A stretch of 64,000 bases of DNA from Granulosicoccus sp964594905 (lineage in GTDB: Bacteria > Pseudomonadota > Gammaproteobacteria > Granulosicoccales > Granulosicoccaceae), in assembly GCA_964594905.1 (NCBI GenBank), contig CAZQOI010000003.1, positions 34,135-98,134 of the forward strand, in the 5' to 3' direction. Position 1 is the first letter of the stretch. Each line of letters opens with the position of its first letter. Under the pieces are notes generated by a model. It saw only the letters and a program-made list of their open reading frames with translations, did no database searches and was not told the DNA's origin. Of the stretch, positions 1-8,156 are shown piece by piece. The position numbers and the translations under genes are program-made.

Positions 1-628
1 TGCCAAGCAACGGGATGGCCAGGAGATCGACAATGTCATCGACACTGAGCATCTGCCCATCCTTAACGCGTGACGGGTTGTACCGCGTGATCAGTAGATG
101 TTCCTTGACTGGGTCTTCGTTCATCTTGGAGCGTTTTGATTCGCTTTGCAGGATGCCCAGGATGCGATCTGAGTCGCGCACTGACGAGACTTCCGGGTTG
201 GTAGTGATCACTGCTTCATCAGCGAAATAAAGTGCCATCTTGGCGCCTTTCTCAATACCTGCGGGTGAGTCGCAGATGATGTAGTCAAATTCGCTCTTTT
301 TCAGCTTGTGCATGACGCGGGCGATACCCTCGATGCTGAGCGCGTCTTTATCCCGCGTCTGCGAGGCAGGCAGGATGTAGAGGTTGTCGATTCGTTTGTC
401 TTTGATCAGAGTCTGGTGCAGGCTGGATTCCTGATTGACCAGATTGACCAGGTCATAGACAACGCGCCGCTCGCAACCCATGATCAGGTCCAGATTGCGC
501 AGGCCTACGTCGAAATCGATAACCACAGTTTTGTAGCCTCGTTTGGCGAGGCCCGTGGCAATGGAGGCGCTGGTGGTCGTCTTGCCGACCCCACCTTTGC
601 CTGAGGTTACAACGATTGTCTTGGTCAA
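1..628 (-). CDS. minD: Septum site-determining protein MinD, C-terminal part outside the window
   Basis: Membrane-associated ATPase that works with MinC to block FtsZ ring formation at the poles. About 209 N-terminal residues are present. A deviant Walker A (KGGVGKTTTS, residues 11-20, with signature Lys11 and Lys16) and the Walker B region (IICDSPAGIEKGA) are visible. No ATG precedes the conserved MTKTIVVTSGKGG start. I use a TTG at 628-626, with GGGAG seven bases upstream. minC lies 24 bases upstream, and minE is expected past the left edge. The family call is certain; the TTG start is likely. Confidence 0.95.
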   Translation of the reverse strand, partial: MTKTIVVTSGKGGVGKTTTSASIATGLAKRGYKTVVIDFDVGLRNLDLIMGCERRVVYDLVNLVNQESSLHQTLIKDKRIDNLYILPASQTRDKDALSIEGIARVMHKLKKSEFDYIICDSPAGIEKGAKMALYFADEAVITTNPEVSSVRDSDRILGILQSESKRSKMNEDPVKEHLLITRYNPSRVKDGQMLSVDDIVDLLAIPLLG

Positions 629-652
629 GCTCGCACTCCCAAATTGATGTTG

Positions 653-1456
653 TTACAGCGGCTCTATATTGAGCCTGTCTTTATCCAGCCAGATCTGCGC
701 AGGTTTGCCGCGCAATTCCGCTGGAATGGTTTCCAGCATGCGGTAGTTACCCGCTACTGACACCAGTTCTGCTTCCAGCGACTGGCAAAAAATGCGTGTG
801 TTCGTGTTCCCCGAAACTCCGCATAAAGCCCGGCCTCGTAGCGGGCCGTATATATGAATATTGTTGTCAGCGATAACCTCGGCACCGGGGCTTACCTGGC
901 CCATGATGATGAGATCCGTTTCACGGGCGTATATCTGTTGCCCGGAGCGCACCGGTTTGGTGACCAGCATGGGCGATTTGACGATGTATTCGACCTCGGC
1001 GGATTGCCGAGCCTCATTTCGCCCTTCGACAAGACTTGCATCAGCTTTTGATTTGGCGGTCTTGTTGCCGCCTGTATCATCATCCTTAGTGGATGCCGAT
1101 GTTTGCTTCTCACCCTTGCTGGATCGCTTAACGCTACCCTCGATCAATGGTATCGCGATTGACTCCGCTAGCGGTGAAGATTTGTTACTAAAACTCGCAA
1201 CAATAGGCACCAAAGCATGCTTTTTTATGCAGTCCAACAGCGCTTTTGTATCGAGCGTTACCTCATTCTGCTCAAGCTCGGTTAGGTCAACAACGACAGG
1301 CGTATCTTTGAAAAAACCAGGGGCTTGCTGAACCTTGTCGGCAATCGCACGATCAATGGCCTGCATATCCCCAGTTTGAAGCTTGAGCGACATGAAGGTG
1401 TACATGCCACCTTTGAGTTCAACACCTGACTTGTTCGACACATCTTGACTCGACAC
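653..1456 (-). CDS. minC: Septum site-determining protein MinC
   Basis: FtsZ polymerisation inhibitor that pairs with MinD. 267 residues, slightly longer than E. coli MinC (231) because of a charged Lys/Ser/Asp-rich linker at about residues 110-150. The N-terminal domain is followed by the C-terminal beta-helix, which contains GQVSPGAEVIADNNIHIYG and the GRALCGVSGN motif typical of the family. The start is GTG (1456-1454) with GGAG upstream; the nearby ATG at 1460 is out of frame. First gene of the min operon. Confidence 0.96.
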   Translation of the reverse strand: MSSQDVSNKSGVELKGGMYTFMSLKLQTGDMQAIDRAIADKVQQAPGFFKDTPVVVDLTELEQNEVTLDTKALLDCIKKHALVPIVASFSNKSSPLAESIAIPLIEGSVKRSSKGEKQTSASTKDDDTGGNKTAKSKADASLVEGRNEARQSAEVEYIVKSPMLVTKPVRSGQQIYARETDLIIMGQVSPGAEVIADNNIHIYGPLRGRALCGVSGNTNTRIFCQSLEAELVSVAGNYRMLETIPAELRGKPAQIWLDKDRLNIEPL

Positions 1457-1562
1457 ACATTGCTCCAGATTCCGCCGCGAAGAGGATTCTAAAGCAATTG
1501 CATCGTGAACATGAAGATGTCTGTATGGACAGGTAGCCGATTTTATTTGGCTAGGTTATTAC

Positions 1563-3377
1563 TTAAGCGCTTAACACAACATCCGGAAATGTGGTTGCAG
1601 GCATAGGCACGCACAGATAGTAGCCTTGAGCACGGTCACAACCGAGTTCAGTAACTACATCAAACTGCTCCTGATTTTCGATGCCTTCGGCGACCACCTC
1701 TGCGCCGATACTGCGCGAAATACTGACAATCGCCTCGATAATGTCCTGACTGTTGGCGTTTGTTGCGATATCAGACACAAATGCTCTGTCTATCTTCACT
1801 TCGCTGATGGGGAAGTCTCTGAGTTCGAGTAGTGATGAGTAGCCAACACCAAAGTCGTCGATCGCGATGCGGGTGCCGAGTGAATTCAGATCGTGCAGGA
1901 TTTGTCGTAGTTTTGATGAGTCACTGAACAACGCGGTTTCAGTGATTTCCAGGCACAGCTTGTTCGGGTTGAAGTTGGTCTTTGTCAGTAAGTCTTCAAT
2001 TTCATGCACGATTCGGCCATTGTCAAACTGCTTTCTGGACAGATTGACTGACAACATGGCGGGCGATGTGCCAAATCGAGCGAGTCGCTGATAGTCCTGA
2101 ACTGCCTGGCGCAAGACCCAGGATCCGAGATGGTTGATGATGCCGGTTTGTTCGGCAATCGGAATGAAGTCCGCCGGAGAGACTCTTCCGTATTCTGCGC
2201 TCTTCCAGCGCAACAGGGCTTCCATGCCGCAAGTCATCATGGATTTGATATCAATCTGAGGTTGGTACTGCAGTGATAGTTCGTTTTTCTCGACCGCCTG
2301 CTGTAAGCCTATTTCCAACTGGTGACGACGCTTTGCTTCTTGTTGCTGGCTTGAATTGAAGACGACAAGCGTATTGTTGCCTACCCGCTTCGCATGCGCA
2401 CAGGCACTGTCTGCAGATTTCAACAGAGTAGACACGGTATTCCCGTGTTCTGGTGCGTATGCAATGCCTACGCTGGCACGAACCGGTACGTTCATCTTGC
2501 TGACATTTAGCCCGGCGCGAAGGGTGCTCAAGAACCGAGTCACCCGCTTTTCGATGCCGAGCCGATCCAGATTTGATTCCAGTAGTACGGCGAATTCGTC
2601 ACCGGCTGTGCGAGCTATCAGCGCGTCATCCGGCATACAGTGCTGCAGGCAGATAGCCGTTTGTTTCAACAGTTCATCACCGGCTGCACGACCGTAGGTA
2701 TCGTTGATTTGACGAAAGCTACGAAGATCGACGATCAGCAATGCAAGTTCATTGCGCGTGCGGCTGCAGCGCCTTGCCAGGGCATTGACCAGGCTCGTGC
2801 GGTTAGGCAAGGCGGTCAGTGGATCATTCATCGCCGGCCCGTTGTACATCGGGCTACCGTGAACGGAGATTGCGACACCTCCGGTTTCGGTGATGCGTTC
2901 CTTAACCAACAAGGCACGACGTCCGTAACTAGGCACCTCAAAGTTCAGTGTCGCGTTTGGATCTTCGAGTGCCTCTCGTGCACGATTTCGGGCACGCTCT
3001 ATTGCAACATTATCGGGCGATATCTGGGCGTAGAGATCACTCGTCGTTGTGTCAGGAAAAGCCGACGATTCAATTTCCAAGGGCATCAACTTTTGCAGCT
3101 TGTGATTCAGCGCAGTCAGTTGGCCTTTGGGATTGAACAAAGCCACCGCATCGGGTAACGCATCTAGGGTCTTTTGTAATCGTGTTCCAATTCTTGTCCC
3201 ACGCTTGTAGCGACGAAACAAGAGAAAAGAGCCGAACACGACAGCTCCCCCTACTAACCCACCAGCGAGAGCGCCGCTAGACAGGCTGGATTCGAGAAGC
3301 GAACGCCATTGAGTATCAGCCAGCTCAATGGCTGGCTTCAATCGTTCGATTAATTGTGAGAAATCATCTTGTGCCAC
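1563..3377 (-). CDS. Membrane-anchored GGDEF/EAL cyclic-di-GMP protein
   Basis: 604 residues. One transmembrane segment (about 35-55) is followed by a PAS-like stretch (65-175), a GGDEF domain (about 182-345) and an EAL domain (about 355-600). The GGDEF signature reads AGDEF (258-262), and no RxxD inhibitory site lies five residues before it. The EAL domain looks catalytically complete: EALLRW (386-391), the NLSRKQF loop, DDFGVGYSSL (507-516) and EVVAEGIE. I infer mainly phosphodiesterase activity; cyclase activity is uncertain. It follows ppiC by 23 bases and may be the last gene of the nrdJ transcript. Confidence 0.9.
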   Translation of the reverse strand: MAQDDFSQLIERLKPAIELADTQWRSLLESSLSSGALAGGLVGGAVVFGSFLLFRRYKRGTRIGTRLQKTLDALPDAVALFNPKGQLTALNHKLQKLMPLEIESSAFPDTTTSDLYAQISPDNVAIERARNRAREALEDPNATLNFEVPSYGRRALLVKERITETGGVAISVHGSPMYNGPAMNDPLTALPNRTSLVNALARRCSRTRNELALLIVDLRSFRQINDTYGRAAGDELLKQTAICLQHCMPDDALIARTAGDEFAVLLESNLDRLGIEKRVTRFLSTLRAGLNVSKMNVPVRASVGIAYAPEHGNTVSTLLKSADSACAHAKRVGNNTLVVFNSSQQQEAKRRHQLEIGLQQAVEKNELSLQYQPQIDIKSMMTCGMEALLRWKSAEYGRVSPADFIPIAEQTGIINHLGSWVLRQAVQDYQRLARFGTSPAMLSVNLSRKQFDNGRIVHEIEDLLTKTNFNPNKLCLEITETALFSDSSKLRQILHDLNSLGTRIAIDDFGVGYSSLLELRDFPISEVKIDRAFVSDIATNANSQDIIEAIVSISRSIGAEVVAEGIENQEQFDVVTELGCDRAQGYYLCVPMPATTFPDVVLSA

Positions 3378-3400
3378 CTATAGAAAAGTAGCAGAAGAAT

Positions 3401-3679
3401 TCAGCTTCGCGCTGTTACTTCAACAATGTGATAACCAAAATCAGTTTTGATTGGGCCTTGAACTTCGCCAACAGGTCCTTCAAAACAAGCAGTATCGAAT
3501 TCGGGAACCATTTGGCCACGCCCAAAAGAACCAAGACTGCCGCCATCACGGCTTGATGGACAACTGCTATTGGCTTTTGCGACATCGCCGAAATCAGCGC
3601 CAGCCTTGATCTCATCGATCAGCGTCTGACACTTCGATTCGGAATCAACCAGAATATGACGGGCGGTTGCAGTACTCAT
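3401..3679 (-). CDS. ppiC: Small parvulin-type peptidyl-prolyl isomerase
   Basis: 92 residues, the size of E. coli PpiC. Single rotamase domain with no signal peptide, so probably cytoplasmic. Family motifs are clear: ARHILVDSE near the start, DGGSLGSFGRGQMVPEF in the middle, and FGYHIVEVT at the end. Catalyses cis-trans isomerisation of peptidyl-prolyl bonds. Its ATG overlaps the stop of the preceding 95-residue gene (ATGA), so the two are probably translationally coupled. Confidence 0.92.
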   Translation of the reverse strand: MSTATARHILVDSESKCQTLIDEIKAGADFGDVAKANSSCPSSRDGGSLGSFGRGQMVPEFDTACFEGPVGEVQGPIKTDFGYHIVEVTARS

Positions 3680-3963
3680 GACTTGGGTTTCCAGATGCCA
3701 AATGCCTCTTGCGGAGGCGGGGGAGGTGCTGCTGCTTGTCGTTGCTTGTCGACATCATCAGCGACGTGTTTCATGAACGCGCCGAGCTGCTCAAGCACAT
3801 CGGCTTTTTGCTCAGCGGGCATGTCTTCCTGGCCGAGCATGAATCCCACCACGGCACACAGATACTGGGAGGCAACGCCAGGGTCGGTGGCGGCCGGATC
3901 ATGCTGCTGGATCACAGCACGCATCTCGTCGACCAGCTTGGCCGACAGTTGTAATTCACTCAT
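3676..3963 (-). CDS. Unknown 95-residue protein with polyproline C-terminus
   Basis: I do not recognise this family. The first 75 residues look helical and rather acidic; the tail has a run of six prolines and ends EAFGIWKPKS. No signal peptide or transmembrane helix. It overlaps its neighbour by four bases at both ends (ATGA with the zinc-ribbon gene, ATGA with ppiC). This tight coupling on both sides is the best evidence that it is a real gene. Function unknown. Confidence 0.75.
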   Translation of the reverse strand: MSELQLSAKLVDEMRAVIQQHDPAATDPGVASQYLCAVVGFMLGQEDMPAEQKADVLEQLGAFMKHVADDVDKQRQAAAPPPPPQEAFGIWKPKS

Positions 3964-4181
3964 GCGACGATATAAGACTCGTTGTAGCTGCCGGAGAATT
4001 CGGCGTCCATAGCATACGCCTTGTTATCGTTCATATTATTGCCACGCACAGAATTATCTGACAGTTCGCTGGTCATGCGCACCGTCTTGCAGTTTGGGCA
4101 ACGGTGCCAGCAAGCGGTAGCATTTGACCCGGCTTCACAGCGATCCAGCAACATCGTCGATTGGCAGGCACGACATTTCAT
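3960..4181 (-). CDS. Small zinc-ribbon protein, function unknown
   Basis: 73 residues from the ATG at 4181 (MKCRACQSTM). A GTG at 4208 would overlap nrdJb by 23 bases; the ATG instead sits four bases after the nrdJb stop and begins right at the conserved-looking part. Two CxxC knuckles (Cys3/Cys6 and Cys28/Cys31) predict one zinc site; Cys15 and Cys24 are extra. The C-terminal half is polar and Asn-rich. It lies between the reductase and ppiC. A role with the reductase is only suggested by position. Confidence 0.75.
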   Translation of the reverse strand: MKCRACQSTMLLDRCEAGSNATACWHRCPNCKTVRMTSELSDNSVRGNNMNDNKAYAMDAEFSGSYNESYIVA

Positions 4182-4185
4182 GGAC

Positions 4186-4917
4186 TTAGCCACACTTGGA
4201 ATCGCCACAAGTCATGCAGGTTTGACAACCATCAAGCAGCACGACCGACTTGTTGTTGCACTTGGCGCAAAGTGTTGCATTGCTCGCCCAGGATTCTGCA
4301 CCGTCATTTTTATCAGTCTGTTCATTACCAGCATTATTAGTATCTGCAGACTTGGACTCTAACTCGGCCTTTTTATCAGCGATCAGTTGTTTTTGATGCT
4401 CATCCATTTCAGGACCTTTGAGCATGCCGATATCAATAAGATGCCGTTCGATGACATCTCCAATTTCAGCGACAATTGAAGGACTGTACTTGCCCTTGTT
4501 CCAGTAGCCACCTCGCGGATCGAATACCGATCGAAGCTCATCGACAAGAAAAGTAATATCACCACCTTTTCGGAACACCGCAGACATGATCAATGTGAGT
4601 GCGACAATCCACTGGTAGTGTTCAAGGTTCTTCGAGTTGATGAATACTTCAAACGGGCGTCGAAGCTCGTGCTCTGTGCCTTCGTTGAGAATGATGTCAT
4701 TGACGGTTATGTACATCGCATGCGACGACACATGCTCAGGCGTCTTGAGTTTATAGGTTGAACCTATCAGTTTATGCGGACGCTCAAGCGTCTCATGCAT
4801 CTGGATTACATCAGCAGTTTTCGATACTGGTGCTTCACTAACTGGTGCTGCGATAGCAGCGCCAGAGTCATTAGGTTTGTTGACTGAATAGCCAACAATC
4901 TTCTTAGAAATTTTCAT
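4186..4917 (-). CDS. nrdJb: Class II ribonucleotide reductase, small C-terminal subunit NrdJb
   Basis: 243 residues matching the detached C-terminal part of the B12-dependent reductase, as in the split NrdJa/NrdJb enzyme of Pseudomonas. After a variable N-terminus comes the conserved core (FEVFINSKN, then WIVALTLIMSAVFRKGG, then FDPRGGYW). The end carries a cysteine cluster (Cys217, 220, 231, 234, 237, 242) expected to bind zinc and relay reducing equivalents to the active site. It follows nrdJa by 48 bases with its own start, so this is a gene split, not a sequencing frameshift. Confidence 0.88.
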   Translation of the reverse strand: MKISKKIVGYSVNKPNDSGAAIAAPVSEAPVSKTADVIQMHETLERPHKLIGSTYKLKTPEHVSSHAMYITVNDIILNEGTEHELRRPFEVFINSKNLEHYQWIVALTLIMSAVFRKGGDITFLVDELRSVFDPRGGYWNKGKYSPSIVAEIGDVIERHLIDIGMLKGPEMDEHQKQLIADKKAELESKSADTNNAGNEQTDKNDGAESWASNATLCAKCNNKSVVLLDGCQTCMTCGDSKCG

Positions 4918-4965
4918 GATGTGTCTTTAACTTTGTAAGTCTGACTTTAACGCTCTCAGCGCCCC

Positions 4966-7134
4966 TTAAAACTTTCCGTAGTAGCCTTCTTTCAAGGCGT
5001 CGTACAGATTTGCGGCCGTATGTGTCTCGCCGTCGTATTCTATTTCTTCGTTGCCCTTCACATTGACGATTGATCCATCATCAAGTGTGAATTGATACTC
5101 GGTGTTTTCAAGATCTTCTTCCTTGACCAGAACACCCTGGAAATTTTCAGGGTTGAAGCGAAAGGTTGTGCATCCCTTTAGCCCTTGATCATAGGCGTAC
5201 ATGTAAATGTCCTTGAATTCTTCAAACGGAAAATTAGTCGGGACATTAGCCGTCTTTGAAATGGAGGAATCTATCCACTTTTGTGCGGCAGCCTGAACAG
5301 AGACATGATCTTTCGGTTGAATATCGTCAGCTGCGATAAAATAATCTGGCAGCTGATTTTCAACTTCTGTGGCGTATGGCATAGCGTTCTTGTTCTTCAA
5401 CGCTTGATAGGCAAGAAGTTCAAACGAAAACACATCGACCTTTTCTTTGGTCTTGCGTCCTTCACGGATGACATTGCGCGAATAGTGATGTGCAAAACTC
5501 GGCTCTATACCATTACTGGCATTGTTGGCCAGAGACAATGAAATGGTGCCTGTAGGTGCAATGGAACTGTGATGTGTGAAACGCGCGCCGTGTTCGGCAA
5601 GTTCATCCACCAGCGTCTTGTCGACTTCCGCAATACGCTGCATATAGCGGCTGTAACGTGCATGCAGAACACGTCCTGCAACCTGATCGCCCACCTTGTA
5701 ACCATCTTCCTTCATTTCTGGACGGTGACGTAACATTTCGCCAGTAACGGAGAACGTTTCATCCATGATTGGCGCAGGACCTTTTTCCTTAGCCAATGCA
5801 AGACCTGCTCGCCAACCAGTGACAGCCAGTTCACGAGTTACTTTCTCAGTGAATTCCAGTGAAGCTTCGCTGCCGTACTTCAGACCCATCAAGGTCAATG
5901 TAGAACCCAAGCCTAAGTACCCCATGCCGTGACGACGTTTGCGTCGAATTTCGCGGCGTTGCTGTTCGAGTGGCAGACCGTTTATTTCAACAACGTTGTC
6001 GAGCATGCGGGTAAAGATGTCCACAGTCTTGTTGAATCGCTCCCAATCAAACCGCGCTTCATCGCTGAATGGATCGAGGACAAAACGAGTCAGATTGACA
6101 GAACCAAGCAGGCAGGCACCGTAGGGTGGCAAGGGTTGTTCGCCACAGGGATTGGTTGCACGAATACTTTCGTCGAACCAGTTGTTGTTCATTTCATTGA
6201 CTTTATCGATCAGGATAAAACCGGGCTCTGCAAAGTCATAGGTCGACGCCATGATCAAGTCCCACAGTCGACGCGCTGGCAACTTTCTATAGATGCGGCA
6301 GGCAACCAGACCTTCATCATTGACTACGACGCCTTTATGCGAGGGCCAGTCACGCCATACAACCTGGTCTGGGTCATCGACTGAAATATCGTCGTCGTCG
6401 AGTTCCTTTTGGCGAATCGGGAAGGCTAGTTGCCATTGTTCATCGGCTTTGACTGCCTGAATAAAATCTTCGGTGATCAGCAAAGACAAATTGAACTGGC
6501 GTAGACGACCATCTTCGCGCTTGGCTTTAATGAATTCGAGTACGTCTGGATGACGCACATCAAAAGTGCCCATCTGTGCACCTCGACGGCCACCGGCGGA
6601 CGACACTGTGAAGCACATCTTGTCAAAGATATCCATAAAGGACAGTGGACCTGAGGTGTAAGCACCCGCCCCGGACACGTAAGCGCCATGGGGGCGTAGG
6701 GTCGAGAAGTCATATCCAATGCCACAGCCTGCTTTCAGCGTGAGGCCAGCCTCATGGACCTTGCCAAGGATATCGTCCATCGAATCCTCTACTGTGCCTG
6801 AAACCGTACAGTTAATGGTTGATGTGGCCGGCTTATGCTCTAGTGCGCCAGCATTCGAGGTTATGCGTCCAGCCGGTATTGCACCTTGCTCCAGCGCCCA
6901 GACAAACTGCTCGTACCAATATTTACGGTCGTTGTCGTTACGCTCTACCTCGGCTAATGCGCGAGCAACCCGTTCAAAGGTGTCGTTGATGGTGTGATCA
7001 ACACTATCGCCGTCTTTGGTCTTAAGACGATATTTCTTGTCCCATATATCTAATGACGTTTCTTGTAGCGGCAAACGACCAAGGGCGTGCTTCGCATCGG
7101 CATCTTCCAGGGCCAGTACGTCAACTGTGCTCAT
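4966..7134 (-). CDS. nrdJa: Adenosylcobalamin-dependent ribonucleotide reductase, catalytic subunit NrdJa
   Basis: 722 residues. Reduces ribonucleotides to deoxyribonucleotides using a B12-generated thiyl radical, so it works with or without oxygen. The catalytic barrel is intact: INCTVSGT (first redox Cys), the NPCGEQPLPPYGACLLGSVN active-site loop with catalytic Cys and Glu, and APTGTISLSLANN phosphate-binding residues. The C-terminal Cys region lies in nrdJb. The ATG has AGGA five bases upstream. The upstream region carries two candidate pairs of NrdR boxes. Confidence 0.95.
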   Translation of the reverse strand: MSTVDVLALEDADAKHALGRLPLQETSLDIWDKKYRLKTKDGDSVDHTINDTFERVARALAEVERNDNDRKYWYEQFVWALEQGAIPAGRITSNAGALEHKPATSTINCTVSGTVEDSMDDILGKVHEAGLTLKAGCGIGYDFSTLRPHGAYVSGAGAYTSGPLSFMDIFDKMCFTVSSAGGRRGAQMGTFDVRHPDVLEFIKAKREDGRLRQFNLSLLITEDFIQAVKADEQWQLAFPIRQKELDDDDISVDDPDQVVWRDWPSHKGVVVNDEGLVACRIYRKLPARRLWDLIMASTYDFAEPGFILIDKVNEMNNNWFDESIRATNPCGEQPLPPYGACLLGSVNLTRFVLDPFSDEARFDWERFNKTVDIFTRMLDNVVEINGLPLEQQRREIRRKRRHGMGYLGLGSTLTLMGLKYGSEASLEFTEKVTRELAVTGWRAGLALAKEKGPAPIMDETFSVTGEMLRHRPEMKEDGYKVGDQVAGRVLHARYSRYMQRIAEVDKTLVDELAEHGARFTHHSSIAPTGTISLSLANNASNGIEPSFAHHYSRNVIREGRKTKEKVDVFSFELLAYQALKNKNAMPYATEVENQLPDYFIAADDIQPKDHVSVQAAAQKWIDSSISKTANVPTNFPFEEFKDIYMYAYDQGLKGCTTFRFNPENFQGVLVKEEDLENTEYQFTLDDGSIVNVKGNEEIEYDGETHTAANLYDALKEGYYGKF

Positions 7135-7172
7135 TTAATCCTGCATCTCCATATTTGTAATTTTGACAGCAA

Positions 7173-7220
7173 CCACCACATATAGTGCTTACGAGGTGCT
7201 CACTACGCTATATCTTGTAA
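7173..7220. promoter_or_regulatory. Proximal candidate NrdR box pair
   Basis: Two 16-base sites, at 7173-7188 and 7205-7220, each match 12 of 16 positions of the NrdR consensus (acaCwAtATaTwGtgt), counting w as A or T. Start-to-start spacing is 32 bases, about three helical turns, as known for NrdR box pairs. The pair lies 39-86 bases before the nrdJa ATG, where a repressor would cover the promoter. Individually the sites are weak; the spacing raises belief. Confidence 0.5.
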
Positions 7221-7354
7221 TTGAGTGTAGTCGACGCTGTTCAAGACGCAGGCCAACTAAAGACTTACCGCTGAAAGAGTGTGAACCGAGTCTCACTCTG
7301 TGTTCGTGCGGGGAGGAAGTTTAGCTTTGCGTCAATAACTCGGTCAATGCGGAA

Positions 7355-7401
7355 ACACAATATATGGGGTGATTTTACAATTTATGCACCAGATGTTGTG
7401 G
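7355..7401. promoter_or_regulatory. Distal candidate NrdR box pair
   Basis: ACACAATATATGGGGT at 7355-7370 matches the NrdR consensus at 14 of 16 positions. A second site at 7386-7401 (GCACCAGATGTTGTGG) matches 11 of 16 and keeps the outer C and G of the core. They are 31 bases apart, the expected three-turn spacing. The pair lies about 220 bases upstream of nrdJa and could control a second promoter for it. Confidence 0.6.
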
Positions 7402-7499
7402 TTACGGTTGTAATTGCTGGGCATAAGCACTAGGACAAGCACCGAACAAATTGTGGGTAAGTCGTGGAAAACGTCGCCAACACAGTGGCTAAGTGCTTG

Positions 7500-7523
7500 A
7501 ATTCGTCACCAATATGACGAATT
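7500..7523. promoter_or_regulatory. Perfect dyad, possible operator
   Basis: AATTCGTCA at 7500-7508 and TGACGAATT at 7515-7523 form a perfect nine-base inverted repeat around CCAATA. There is no T-run on either side, so an operator fits better than a terminator. It lies about 235 bases before the DUF3391 start. The binding protein is unknown. Confidence 0.4.
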
Positions 7524-7757
7524 GATGATTTTAATCGGGTTTTTCACCTCGCTATTCGTCTTGAGTCAAGCCTTCGGCGCAGGTTTGACGAGATGCAGTT
7601 CTCAGCCTTGTCGCATTTCGACCCTCAAACGAGAATCAGCTCCCGAAATGCTGTCAAATGGGTGGCGATGTTAGTTGTCAACGCTTAAATTACGTCCAAG
7701 CCAGCCCACCGGCTCTCACAACAACTAGATCGGGATTACCCGACACGGAGAGACAAG

Positions 7758-8060
7758 ATGTTTTCGAAGCGTAAAGTCACCACACCTAAGAAATCACGTC
7801 CACAAGCAGCAGTTGCTACACGGATCGTTCCTGAGAGTCGTTGGTTGCACCGCAATCAGCTCGAAATCGGTATGTACGTGTCAGAACTCGACCGCCCCTG
7901 GACAGAGACTCGATTCATGTTCCAAGGCTTCACAATCGATAGCCAGAAAATGCTTGATGCAGTTCAGGATTCGTGCGAGTACGCTTGTGTCCAGACTGAG
8001 AAACTAGCGGTCATATCTTCAAACAGCACACACCGTCTTGTTGGAGCCAGCCGCAATTAA
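7758..8060 (+). CDS. Free-standing DUF3391 domain protein
   Basis: 100 residues. The core (QLEIGMYVSELDRPWTETRF, then MFQGFTIDS, then a Cys-containing CEYACVQTEK) matches DUF3391, normally the N-terminal domain of HD-GYP cyclic-di-GMP phosphodiesterases. Here there is no HD-GYP domain: the frame stops and a strong terminator follows within about 30 bases. The first 25 residues are basic. GGAGAG sits just before the ATG. It has its own promoter region and terminator, so it is probably expressed, not a fragment. A regulatory or partner role in c-di-GMP signalling is inference. Confidence 0.75.
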   Translation: MFSKRKVTTPKKSRPQAAVATRIVPESRWLHRNQLEIGMYVSELDRPWTETRFMFQGFTIDSQKMLDAVQDSCEYACVQTEKLAVISSNSTHRLVGASRN

Positions 8061-8090
8061 GCTTCAATAAAGTTACACCTATACAAAACG

Positions 8091-8122
8091 ACCCGCGGGG
8101 TGCATACCCCGCGGGTTTTTTT
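8091..8122 (+). terminator. Strong rho-independent terminator
   Basis: Eleven-base perfect stem (8091-8101 with 8106-8116), GCAT loop, then a T-run to 8122. It ends the DUF3391 gene. On the minus strand a shorter T-run follows the same stem, so it may also stop transcripts leaving mgtE. Confidence 0.92.
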
Positions 8123-8156
8123 CGTTAGGGGGAGTGATTCTTCCGAATACTCAGGC

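Larger units (their letters stand above)
7135..7757. other. 623-base control region between nrdJa and the DUF3391 gene
   Basis: No convincing gene or RNA. It holds two candidate NrdR box pairs (7173-7220 and 7355-7401), a 24-base dyad (7500-7523), and a small dyad TCGGG-ATTA-CCCGA just before the plus-strand gene. Both flanking genes point outward, so at least two promoters must lie here. I looked for a cobalamin riboswitch because of the B12 enzyme and found no B12-box-like sequence. Confidence 0.6.

Noticed and set aside
4918..4965. Frameshift splitting one class II reductase gene into two
   Set aside because: The pieces are separated by 48 bases with their own start, and the same split is known in Pseudomonas.
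7135..7757. Cobalamin riboswitch upstream of the B12-dependent reductase
   Set aside because: No B12-box-like sequence or matching stems on either strand; NrdR sites explain regulation better.
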